In this document: piece after piece, positions 22,736 to 32,572 of the stretch | Numbering within the stretch: the stretch's first letter is position 1 | How the letters are laid out: each line of letters opens with the position of its first letter | Assembly (NCBI GenBank): GCA_016081115.2 | Contig: CM071933.1 | Coordinates: forward strand, 64,804,660 to 64,868,659 | Source of the DNA: Rehmannia glutinosa | Lineage: Eukaryota > Streptophyta > Magnoliopsida > Lamiales > Orobanchaceae | DNA length: 64,000 nucleotides | Direction: 5' to 3' | The notes under the pieces: generated by a model | The model's input: only the letters and a program-made list of their open reading frames with translations | Databases searched by the model: none | What the model was told of the DNA's origin: nothing | Translations under genes and position numbers: made by a program

Positions 22736-23179
22736 TGTCCAAAAATGACAAAGACATTGACTGGAAGCTTCTAAAAGGGTATAAATACCACTTTTTGGGG
22801 CGCACACCAAGGAGGAAAGGCTGGGAATACACCCAAGAACACAAGAAACACATCAATTTCATCAAGGAAGAATCAAGAGAAGAATCGGGTCGAATCGGAG
22901 CTTGAGGATTGAAGATAAATCGAGAGATTATCCATTTCCCTAAGTTTTCTCATTCTTTTTCTTTAATCTTTCATTTTAGCTTCTTATGAATATGAACAAT
23001 TTGTCTATGAGTTGTTTATTTGTAATGAGTAGCTAAACATCTTGTGATTTCGGGTTTTGGAAGTAGATTAATTGAACTCTTGTTGAATGTTTTAATCTTA
23101 ATTGAAGTTATTGTCTTGAAACCTATTTGAGTACTTTGTTCTTATTCTTGTTTTATCATTTGGTTAATAGTTGACATGT

Positions 23180-23310
23180 TTGATGTATTGATTCATAATT
23201 CGAGAGATGAGCTTCAATATTTGATTCTTGAGCACTTTGGCCAATGATTTAGCATGACTTGATATATTGATTCATAATTCGAGAGATGAGCTTCAATATT
23301 AGATCTTGAG
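23180..23310 (+). repeat. Tandem duplication of about 75 bp within gypsy-type LTR copy 2
   Basis: The string ATTGATTCATAATTCGAGAG followed by ATGAGCTTCAATATT occurs twice with little change, separated by about 75 bp. Confidence 0.8.
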
Positions 23311-25265
23311 TACTTTCGACATAAATATTTGCATGAATCGAGAGGTTTGTGGATGATATTTGATCTTTGGTGCATTTGGGAGTTGTATATCTATTGTTGA
23401 GTAGAGATGCTTTAGAATAGTTATTTCAATCTACGTTTTATATACATCTCGAGAGGGGGATAAAACATATATGTGATCATCTTATAGGTATATTGATAAT
23501 AACTTTGGCTTTGATTAAATCGGACAACAAGAGGAATATTAATTGAAACCATAACCCAGGAATCCATTTCATTCTCTTGATTATTCTATATTTATTTTCA
23601 TCTTGATATCTTGTGGTTATTCTTGTCTTTACTTCCACAACAATCATTCAACTTTCGATCGCCTAAATAAAAATAAGATTATTTTCGTTCAATACTTAGC
23701 GCACTAATTTATTAGTCTCCGTGGATATGACTTGCTTACCTATTCTATAAACTACACCGTACACTTGCGGTGGTGAAGCTAAAAATAAGGCGAACGATGC
23801 ATTGGTCGTATGCAACAAGAGTTGATGGTTTTGGAGCAAAATCATACTTGGGATCTAGTCTCTTTGCCTCAGGGGGAAAAAGGATATGGAGCAAGCAGTG
23901 TTTAAAACTAAGCTCAAACCCGATGGTAGTGTGGGACGGGTTGAGGCCCGTTTAGTGGCAAGGGTACCATCAAGTGTATGGTGTGATTACCTTGATAGCT
24001 TTTCCCGGTGGCTAAAATGGACACAGTAAGAATTTTAATTGCGTGGCGTTTTAAAGGGTGGTCCTTACATCATCTCGATATTAATAATGCATTTCTCCAT
24101 GGCTTTCTTGATGAGGATATTTTTATGCTACCTCCTAAGGGATATACCAAGGCTTTGCACGCTAAGTTTGTCATCTCCGACGGAGTTTATACGGCTTAAA
24201 CAAGCCTCTCGCCAATGGAATATCGAGTTTTGTGCTAAACTTCTTGATTTTGGTTTTCAACAATCGATGCATGATTCTTGTTCCGAAGATTCAAAGACGG
24301 TCGGTTTTTGGCCTTGGTTGTCTACGTAGATGATGTCCGCTTATGGCTCCCATGATGAGGATATCTCGCTCTCAAATTATATTTGGATAAGCTTTTCACG
24401 ATTAAGGATCTCGCCTGCTAAGTATTTTTTGGGAATTGAACTTGTTCGGGGCCTACGAATTTATCTCAATCGCAAATATATCTTAGACATTATCAAGGAT
24501 GTTGGTTTATTGGAATGCGACATGCTTCCACACCTCTTCCCCGTCCGGTCCGGCCGCTTCAAGTGGTGTTCCACTCATCGATCCAGGATCATTATCGGAG
24601 ACTTGTTGGTCGTCTTCAGACTTAAATATGACCCGACTCGACGCCGCTTATGTCGTTCAACAACTTAGCCGATTTGTTAATCCCCCTTGTTCTTCTTCTC
24701 ATTGGGATGCGGCGGATTCATGTTGTGCGTTATTTGAAGGACATCCGTCCACCGGTCCCTTTTATCCCGCCTACGGGTCGAATTTTTCTTTAGAAGCATA
24801 CGGTGATGCCGATCGTGGGTGCTTGTCATGATACCCGTCGCTCCTTGACAGGGTATTGTGTCTTTCTTGGGGATGCTTTGGTGGCCTGGAAAACTAAGAA
24901 ACAAAATACGGTGTCACGCTCTTGGCAGAGGCCGAGTACCGCACGTTGGGGAGTACGGTTTGTGAACTTAAATGGCTTAGTTATCTCTTAAATGATCTTG
25001 AGATTTCCTTTCCTTCTCCTATTCCTCTTTGGTGCGATAATCAAGCGGCATTGCACATAGTTTCAAACCCGGTGTTTACGAACGGACCAAACATCTTGAA
25101 ATCGATTGTCATTTAGTCCGTAATCTCTATAAAGACGGTTTTGTGCTACCTCCGAAGGTGTCTTCTTCGGGCCAACTTGCTGATAATTTTACTAAGCCCT
25201 TTGAGGGTGCTTCATTTGATAAGTTTGTTGTCAAGCTGGGTTTGGTGGATCTTCACCATACTCCA

Positions 25266-25275
25266 GCTTGGGGGT
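25266..25275 (+). other. Polypurine tract of copia 1
   Basis: GCTTGGGGGT lies immediately before the 3' LTR and would prime plus-strand synthesis. Confidence 0.7.
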
Positions 25276-25472
25276 TGTTGCATATAGGGTCATTTTCAGG
25301 TTTGTTAGTTGGTTAGCTGGAAAGGGTATTACAGTCATTTCCTTTGTTCACATGTTTGGTGCTATCTTTCTTCTATAAATAGTTGTTCTTTTGGATGTAA
25401 AATTTTGAACAGTTGAGTTAAATAAAAGCTTTACTTCTTTTCTCTAAATTCATGTAATATATGTTTACAACA
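25276..25472 (+). repeat. 3' LTR of copia 1
   Basis: Begins TGTTGCATATAGGGTC and ends TTTACAACA; collinear with the 5' LTR, carrying the same CTATAAATAG and AATAAA motifs. Confidence 0.9.
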
Positions 25473-26553
25473 TCTACATAAGAAAATAATCGTGTAAACT
25501 ATATATTTTGAAATATTCAACCTGTTTATTTCTTTGAGTTTTCCAAGTGATTTCCTCTGTTGTAACTTTGGTCCCCATATGATCATACTATGAGCGTACG
25601 TTGAATAATTCAACACAAAAAAGCATTGAATTTGACTTTGATGAGTAAATATTGGTGGGAATAAGTCAAGAATCAAGTTCCACTCGTTCTCCCCAGTTCA
25701 AAAACTTCGACTAACATTTTGGCCTTAATAATCAGAAAGTGACTTGGGGTTCAATTTGCTGATAAAAAACCTGCGTGTTTGACTGTTTCTTTCCTCAAGT
25801 TCTCAGTCGCAGTTATTGACTTATTTCTGGTAATTAAACACACTGAAACTCTATGGTCATATAAGGTCTGTAAATAGTTTCCTGTTAAAGTACTTTAAAA
25901 ATGAGCTTGTTAAAAAAAAAAAATTGAGGTTCGAGTACTTACAAAAAAATTCATAAAATTTTAAATTATAAAAATTCCTAGGTTTGATTCCGTAGTATGT
26001 GAGGAAGTAGTTATAATATTTGTATAAATATAAAGGGGTGCTTGAAAAAAATTATATGAAAGAAGTAAAATGGAAGACAAAATCAAACTCAAAAGGGTGC
26101 GTGTAAATCTGAAAGTACTCTGAGTTTTTGTTTTTAAATACCTCAAACCAAAGTTTTTTTTTTTTTTTTTTTTAAATTATCCCGGTATTTAAAGAAAGAG
26201 AAGGGAAAAGATCATTGATTGTTGTGAGAAAAAGTTTAGTGTAATGTCAAAGTTGAGGTCTCGTGATTTTGGTAAAATAATCAATTTTGAAAAGGAGTGA
26301 CCACTCACAAGATAAGTATATATATTATAATAGTTTTGGTGAAACTCAAATATAAAACTTTTTAAAGTTTTGAATCTTAATTTGGCTACTAGACCAAAAG
26401 CTTTCTTGACTAATTAATTATTATACATTAATTGATAATTGTTAATGTTAATTAATATCTAAATGGAATAATAATATATTTAAACTGTTTGGTGTTTTTT
26501 TTGTGTGTGTGAAGGAATTTTTTCTAATTAAATTGACATTAGTGATTTGACCA
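25473..26553. other. Intergenic DNA without a gene
   Basis: AT-rich sequence with long poly(T)/poly(A) runs near 25,913 and 26,153. I see no coding signal. Confidence 0.6.
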
Positions 26554-27570
26554 AATTCAAATGTGCAAATTTACAAAATAGCCATTTCCAAACTATAAAG
26601 ATTAAAAATACCAATTTTTTCAAACACATCTTTTTAAACCATTTTGGGTTGTGAAATGGCATTTATACCCTTTAAGATATTACCTGGTTATATACATCTC
26701 TTTTCTCTTATCTCTATATATTCTCTTACTCTTTCTTTCAAGTTTTGTTTTTAAAATCGAATATGTATTTTTCATTTTTAAATATGCAATATGGGTGTTA
26801 AATTATAGATATCGAAAAGAGGATTAATTTGATATATTATACATGTAAAACGGATTTAAAACGAAAAATTATGTGAATTCAAAGTTTTTGAAGAAAAAAA
26901 TAATGGGTATCTTTGTGAATCCTCGATTCGAGTTACATTCGAGTTATGTGTAACTCGAATGACATTGAGGCTTTTGCAAATACTTAACAGCATTTGCGAC
27001 GACATTTGGTTTTTTGTGACGACATATGTCGTCGCATGAATAATCGTCGCAATTTTTTAAAAAATTGTTTTTGTTTGAGTCACAAATGACTCGAATTGAG
27101 TTACTTGAAAGTCACAAGACCTCAATTCGAGTCATCGTGACTCGATTTTTTTTTTTAAATAATTTTTCGAGTCACACATGACTCCGAATTGAAGCTACAA
27201 CATACCCAGTTATTTTTTTTTCCAAAAAACTTTGAATTCACATAACTTTTTCGTTTTAAATTCGTTTTGCATGTATAATATATCAAATTAATCCTCTTTT
27301 CGATATCTATAATTCAACACCCATATTGCATATTTAAAAATGAAAAATACAGGTTCGATTTCTTAAAAAATGTTGGAAAAAAAAAGTAAGAAGATACATA
27401 GAGATAAGTAAAAGAGAGAAATAACCCAAATATCAAACAAATATCTTAAGAAGAGTATGAATGTCAATTTACACCCCAAAATAAATTTAAAAAAAATGTG
27501 TTTGAAAAAGATGGGTAAAAACATCTTGGTTTGTTGAGAATGGTAAAAAAAAAAAGGCTCAATTCAAATG
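26554..27570. mobile_element. Long-TIR fold-back element, probably MULE-like
   Basis: Two arms of roughly 350-400 bp are inverted copies. The left arm at about 26,770-26,880 (CATTTTTAAATATGCAATAT, then ATATCGAAAAGAGGATTAAT) returns inverted at about 27,240-27,350 with only a few changes. AATTCAAATG occurs at 26,554-26,563 and again at 27,561-27,570, just outside the arms, so it is a likely 9-10 bp target duplication, the size made by Mutator-like transposases. The 300-bp centre is not coding and contains the palindrome GACGACATATGTCGTC and repeated GACTCGAATT-like words. It is non-autonomous. Confidence 0.75.
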
Positions 27571-30500
27571 GTTCGGACTTCGGACACAAAACCACGAGGT
27601 CTGCATATATCCAACAACCCAGCTTGCATTTACATGTGGGCTAATCAAATGGCTCAGAATTATTCTCCACAAATGTCTATAATTCGAATATTTTGAATCT
27701 TTCTCGGACCCGCTGAGTATCAGGCCCACTGGAACTATCTTGGGCTCTGTCTCTAGAGCCACGAGCCCACTCCCATTCTTTATATTTTTCCTGGATAACT
27801 ACTATGTGCTGAAATAAAGTCTTAGACTGTTACAAATTTCCAAATAAATAACTGACCAATAAATTGGTGTTCTTTTTCTCACTCTAAAATCTGGCCCACA
27901 TAGTTGAGTCAGATTAATTGACCACTTTTCTCCTATTAGTTCTTGTTGTCACGAGAGGTTTATGGTCTTCAAAATAGCTTTCAAATTTACCTTAATTTCG
28001 TTAAATAATTGTTGTTGTGAGTCCACAAAAGGATTCAGGATTAAGAGGACCCACGGATACAACGCTCAAGTTCCCAAAAAATATTAAACATTAAGATGAT
28101 TTTGGGTAATTTAGATGTAAAAATGAAATCATTTTCTTTTTCTTTACCGGAATAGAATATCAAATCTCAATGTTTTCAGAAAATCGTATATGCAGAAACA
28201 CTTTCATTTGCTGCCCTAGATTTAGCTAGGTCCAACATCACCCAATTTGGTTCAGCCCATACGTGAATATTGTCCAACATTATTTAGGCCCAGTTGGAAC
28301 AAAAATATGATGGTGTCAATTTGTCCAATATTTTAATTTCAAATTTATTCTGCCTCACTAATTGTTTCATACATTTCAATAATAATCTATATTTTCCATG
28401 TAACTGCTACCTATTACATTCATAATTACTTTATACTACTTTTATAGGACTATTAATATCTGTAATCTATTCTTTTGGTAAAGTTAGACTTGTTTATATT
28501 TTTAGCCATTTCCCGCAATAAACATTAATTCAGCCAAAAAAAAAAAACAATTTTTTTGAAAAAGAAAAAATATTACTATTAATTTAGCTAAAAAATTACT
28601 AATATTATATTGACCTGACAGTTCGTATTGTCAAATTATATTTCATAGTATTTTATATTTTCTACCACAATAATTTTCTTTTAATACTTAGCAAGTATCG
28701 GAAGTTTTTCACTAAACCTACTATTATAATTAATAGTACAAGTTTGCTGACCTCAGGGAATCAAAATTCATATATGATAAAATAAGGCATTTTTCTTCCT
28801 AAATATGGCAAGGAATATTGATTCCATTCATCATTACCAGAATCTTAATTAATTAGACTAATTTATTCGTATAACCAAAACAATGATTGGTTAAATATTT
28901 AATGTAAAATGGTCAGGGGACGATACTTGAGAAATGACGTTTCGTAATATAGTAAGATGTAGTTGCATGAATTAAGACAAAATGCTGTTACTTTATATAT
29001 TTTGCTTAAGAAAGCAAAAGATCACCTAACTTCCTTGTACATGAGATTTGAAAGTGGTTGTAATAACTTCACACTTAAAAAGGCTTTTGAGTAAAGTCAC
29101 TTCCAATAATAACAAATTATCAACCGACATTTTCATTAACATCCATTATTAGCTCTTATGTAAAGTTAATTCCTCTAAGAAGTTGCTTATTATTTGGAAT
29201 ATAATTTCTTTTATAAATCCTATGTCCGTGTTGTAAAATATTAAATATCTGTGGTGTTTCTCAAAATTGGCAAAATAATCGGATAGAAAAATTTGAGTCG
29301 ATGCGAGAATTAGAGTATTTATCGCAAGACGAAATTATCCGTATAAAAGCTTTACTATCTAGGCAATCGTCTTCAATATGCAGTAACTCTCTTATTCAAG
29401 ATAGCAACACTGCAAATCTAGAGTAACAGGTGCAAAATATGTTCAGAACTTTCAAGACGAAAAAAATAGCTACAAAATGTATGAAGATGTAGTGGAGTCA
29501 TTTCAATGCATCATATAAGGTTCTATTTATAGATTCTCAATTGTTGTGTGCAAATGACACAATTTTCTGACCAAAAAGTATCTTTTGGACTGGTCATGTG
29601 TTGTTGAATAGTCGCTTCTATAGTCGGATTGTTCAGCTCACATTCAGTTCCCAAGCCCACGGTCCACACTCGTACCGAGGTGGCCGGCTGACGGCGGCGT
29701 GTCTGGGCTTTGGACCGAACACTAGCATGTAAGTCTTCCCTTTCCGAAAGCTTGTGATTCCCATAGGACCTAAATCCAAATACTCCGACTTGAATTAAAT
29801 AAAGTAAACTATTTTTAGCTTATTCTTATGGAATATATAATGCATTTAAATGGCTAACTTTAGGGATCAGTTTTAAAAAATTCAAATGCTAACATAATCT
29901 ACTCGTGTAGATTAATCATATCGAGTTTATTTATATTTTGCATTACTAAAAATCACTTAAATATTTGGTCAAATATGTAAAATCCAATATTCAAAACCAA
30001 ATTTCCAAAACCTATTATACTCATTATCACCGCACAGATTTTTTGAAAATTATCCAGGCCATGTTTTTTAAGAAAATATTTTCATCATTACACTGATTTA
30101 AAATAATATTATGCTAACTCTTTCTTGTAATTAAATTAAATCAATTACCGCATGCAAAAAGTTTTCACAACAAGCACAACATCACCATCAGATATAAAAA
30201 TTTCTATACAACTTGATACTAATTAAACCACAAAAAATTCTGGATTTGCTAGTGTTATTTTGTTTCACATCAAAATCCTTTGTTAATCGTACGTTTATCT
30301 CTACGCTGATGTTGATAACTAATGTCCAAAACTCTACAAACATAAAATATCGAATCCGAATTCTATTAATAAGTGGGTATTGATTTGTCTAATTTTCTAA
30401 TGCTATTTATCTATTTTTTGATGTATTGATAATTTGATACAATTATTGTTGTAAAAAGAAACAACTTTATTACATATTACAGTATTTTAGTCAACATTTG

Positions 30501-31075
30501 ATTTTGGGCTACTACTAGGATCAAGCATTTAGTCAATTTATAAATGGATCTTTTAACCCTATGTCAAATTTAGTTAATATCTCAAATTCTTGAAATTTGA
30601 AATCATATAATTCAATTAGGAGTAGATTGATATCAACCTTGTGTTCCCATTGAATGGTAAGAAACTTATATTGTTAGAGTGATTGGCCAGAGTTTGATTC
30701 CTCAAGTCGTGTGTTTCTTCCCTACTATCTCTCCATTGTACTAAATAAAATAGGTGTAGGTTAATTAGAGCAAGGCAAGAAAAAATGTAGGTCCCTCCAA
30801 TCCCATAACATGGGGATGGGCATTGGGCAGCTCATCTTGTTAAGTAAAATCTTACAAACAAACATTAATGAAATTTTTGTTCTTAGCCATTCAGTTGCTT
30901 CTATGTCACTGCCCAAAACAGTGGCCACTTATGGTACAGATTTAGAACCAAATTCATATTCTCACCGACACAATTTATATAGCCAAAAAGAAAATCCAAA
31001 AGACTAACAAATATAATAATGAAGAATTGAATTATAAGATAAAAGTTGTCCATCCATTTCAATAAATATTTGACG
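27571..31075. other. Intergenic DNA without a confident gene
   Basis: No coding signal stands out. At 29,220-29,880 the sequence looks like an old LTR on the minus strand: a CTATAAATAG-like box inverted at about 29,526 and a GC-rich block at 29,650-29,710, as in the copia LTRs of this window, but I found no partner copy. A weak SINE-like B box AGTTTGATTCCTC is at about 30,690. Confidence 0.45.
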
Positions 31076-31076
31076 G

Positions 31077-31325
31077 ATAATTACAAAAACTACCCATGAA
31101 GTTTTGGTTAATTACAAAAAACCCAAAACCCAGATCTAATTATTTAAAAATTACAAAAAGTCATTGAAGTTTTATTTTGAGTTAAATATAAGGGGATGAT
31201 TGTAATATTTGTACAAGCCTAGGAAGGATGTTTGAAATATTTTTGATTAGTGTAATACAGAAAATAACCTCATAGTTGTTTTTCTAATTAGCCCAAACTT
31301 CATTGTAATTTTTGTAATTAACCTA
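31077..31325. mobile_element. Short fold-back (MITE-like) element
   Basis: The left end GGATAATTACAAAAACTACC with GAAGTTT is mirrored at the right end, where the inverted strand reads GGTTAATTACAAAAATTACA then ATGAAGTTT. The centre has no coding potential. A related-looking ATTATAAAAA/GGTTT sequence lies at 40,250-40,330. Confidence 0.5.
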
Positions 31326-31639
31326 ATACTTAATAGGAAGGTGGTTGAATTAGCAAGTTTACGAATTACGAGGAGTAAATAGTAAATAAGTGGTAATTAT
31401 ATCCAGCGATAAATTTACAAAATTGGGGCCACGAGATTATTGTCGAATAGTTGAGGGAGTGATGAGAGATTATTAGGAACATTAGCAATCAGAAGAGACT
31501 GACATCAGCCCGAATGTCCGATTAACAAACTGTGAGAATCCCAACACACAGGATGACAGCAAGTCACAGGGCAAACTGTACCCATAATACTGAGACAAAG
31601 GACAGTAATGTCATTTGACACCCTCCATGTCAGGCCCTT

Positions 31640-31795
31640 TTTCGTCATTTTACTCAACCCCCACCCCCACTACCTTCTCCTTCTCACCTACACTCTCACT
31701 CCCCCACCCCTCCACTAAAAGCTTCCTTCTTCCCAGCATTACAATCAACTTCCTCAACTTCCATTTTCTACCTCTGAAGAAAAAACAACCAAAAA
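31640..31795 (+). promoter_or_regulatory. Pyrimidine-rich 5' leader of the At1g16860-like gene
   Basis: A C/T-rich stretch at about 31,655-31,735 (repeated CACTCCC and CCTTCTCC words) precedes the start codon, a usual feature (Y patch / pyrimidine-rich leader) of plant transcripts. I see no clear TATA box. Confidence 0.4.
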
Positions 31796-32572
31796 ATGAG
31801 TAATCGAACCGGGTCGCACCAGCTAAGCAACGGGCTCATCGTCTCGGGTCGACCCGAGCAGCAGCTCAAGGAACGCCAGCCCACCATGGCCTCACGCGCC
31901 GTCCCGTACACCGGCGGCGACGTTAAGAGGTCTGGAGAGCTTGGCAGAATGTACGGTGTCGACCTTTCAAGTGGGGACCACCACCATCACCCGCCATCCG
32001 TGGGCCCACCGAAGCTCCCCTCGCGCCCGCCCTCAACCTCTCAGCACAACAGTGGATCTGCCAGATCCGGCCCGAATTCCGGCCAAATGGGCCCGAAAAC
32101 CACGAACTCGGGGCCAATGAGCAAAAAATCGTCCTCCTCTTCATTCTCCGGCCCGATGACGCCGATTCAACCAACCGGACTAATCACCTCGGGTCCGCTG
32201 GGCCCGACCAGCTCGAACCGTAGGTCGGACAACTGGATGCGCCGTCTGCTCCGAGCTCATTCAACAAGGCTATCCACGGCTCTGCTGTTACGAGTTTAGG
32301 GAGGCGGTGAAACTAGGATTTAGGGTTTCGAGGGTGGCAATGTGGGTGTTTTTGGTGGTGGTGGTGATGGGGCTGGTGGTGGGGGCGTTTCTCTTGGCCG
32401 CCGTAAAGAAGCCGGTGATTCTTGTGGCGGTGGTGGCGGTTTTAGTCCCTGCTGTGGTGATTTTTATATGGAATTTCGCGTATAAAAAGAAGGGGTTTTG
32501 GGATTCTTGAAGAAGTATCCTGATGCTGAGCTGAGGGGTGCCGTTGATGGGCAGTTCGTCAAGGTCACCGGG
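31796..32572 (+). pseudogene. Plant membrane protein of the At1g16860/At1g78880 type, 5' exon only, three frameshifts
   Basis: The start MSNRTGSHQLSNGLIVSGRP, then PYTGGDVKRSGELGRMYGVD and the TGLITSGPL repeat region, match the N-terminus of the plant family typified by Arabidopsis At1g16860 (function not established). After about 32,228 the frame changes, giving QLDAPSAPSSFNKAIHGSAV. After about 32,301 it returns to LGFRVSRVAMWVFLVVVV with two hydrophobic, membrane-spanning segments (32,337-32,405 and 32,415-32,475). After about 32,504 it continues as LKKYPDAELRGAVDGQFVKV and stops at a good splice donor, GGG/GTAACT. Each frame change is explained by one missing base in a run of G or T. I could not find the C-terminal half downstream. 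So it is either a truncated pseudogene or a real gene with assembly errors and distant exons. Confidence 0.7.

Larger units (their letters stand above)
22092..23768 (+). mobile_element. Ty3/gypsy-type solo LTR, copy 2, inside copia 1
   Basis: It starts TGATTGGTGTGAG and ends CCGTACACTTGC, and interrupts the copia coding region between PEW (22,080s) and the MHWS-like string at about 23,797. It is flanked by GGTGG on both sides. Blocks shared with 9,466-16,867 include TGGCCATAACTCTCTAC, AAATTGATATTGAGCTGATT and GGCTATGGAAAGCTAAGAGA. There is no internal region and no second LTR, hence a solo LTR made by recombination. At 1.68 kb it is longer than copy 1, mainly in the middle. Confidence 0.8.
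20456..25265 (+). pseudogene. copia 1 pol (protease, integrase, RT, RNase H), broken and interrupted
   Basis: Recognisable in order: a GAG-pre-integrase zinc region with WHKRHGHVSP at about 20,863-20,893 and CHKSKQP near 20,970; the integrase core with DIWGPYNSFF near 21,050, VVDDYSRGTWIY near 21,110-21,145, LRSDNGA near 21,233-21,253 and PHTPQQNEVVERKH near 21,320-21,360; a linker ending EPTDYFQASQ near 22,050-22,080; then, after the inserted LTR, RT with YVDDV at 24,322-24,336 and YFLGIELVRG near 24,425; RNase H with LTGYCVFLGDALVAWKTKKQ near 24,850-24,905 and LWCDNQAALHI near 25,030-25,060. Frameshifts are frequent, so no polyprotein is possible. Confidence 0.85.
18905..25472 (+). mobile_element. 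Ty1/copia element with both LTRs (copia 1), split by a gypsy-type solo LTR
   Basis: LTRs of about 200 bp lie at 18,905-19,103 and 25,276-25,472, both starting TGTTGCATATAGGG and ending ACAACA/TCAACA. They differ by about nine substitutions plus a few indels by eye. A primer site TGGTATCCGAGC follows the 5' LTR and a polypurine tract GCTTGGGGGT precedes the 3' LTR. Flanks TCTAT (left) and TCTAC (right) look like a 5-bp target duplication with one change. Gag, integrase, reverse transcriptase and RNase H are recognisable but full of frameshifts. Without the inserted LTR and its duplication the element is about 4.9 kb. Confidence 0.92.

Noticed and set aside
29220..29880. Possible old minus-strand LTR
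   Set aside because: It has a TATA-like box and a GC-rich block like other LTRs, but no second copy, primer site or duplication was found, so it is only mentioned under the intergenic entry.
31923..32174. Minus-strand frame opposite the At1g16860-like exon
   Set aside because: Antisense shadow of a conserved GC-rich coding exon.
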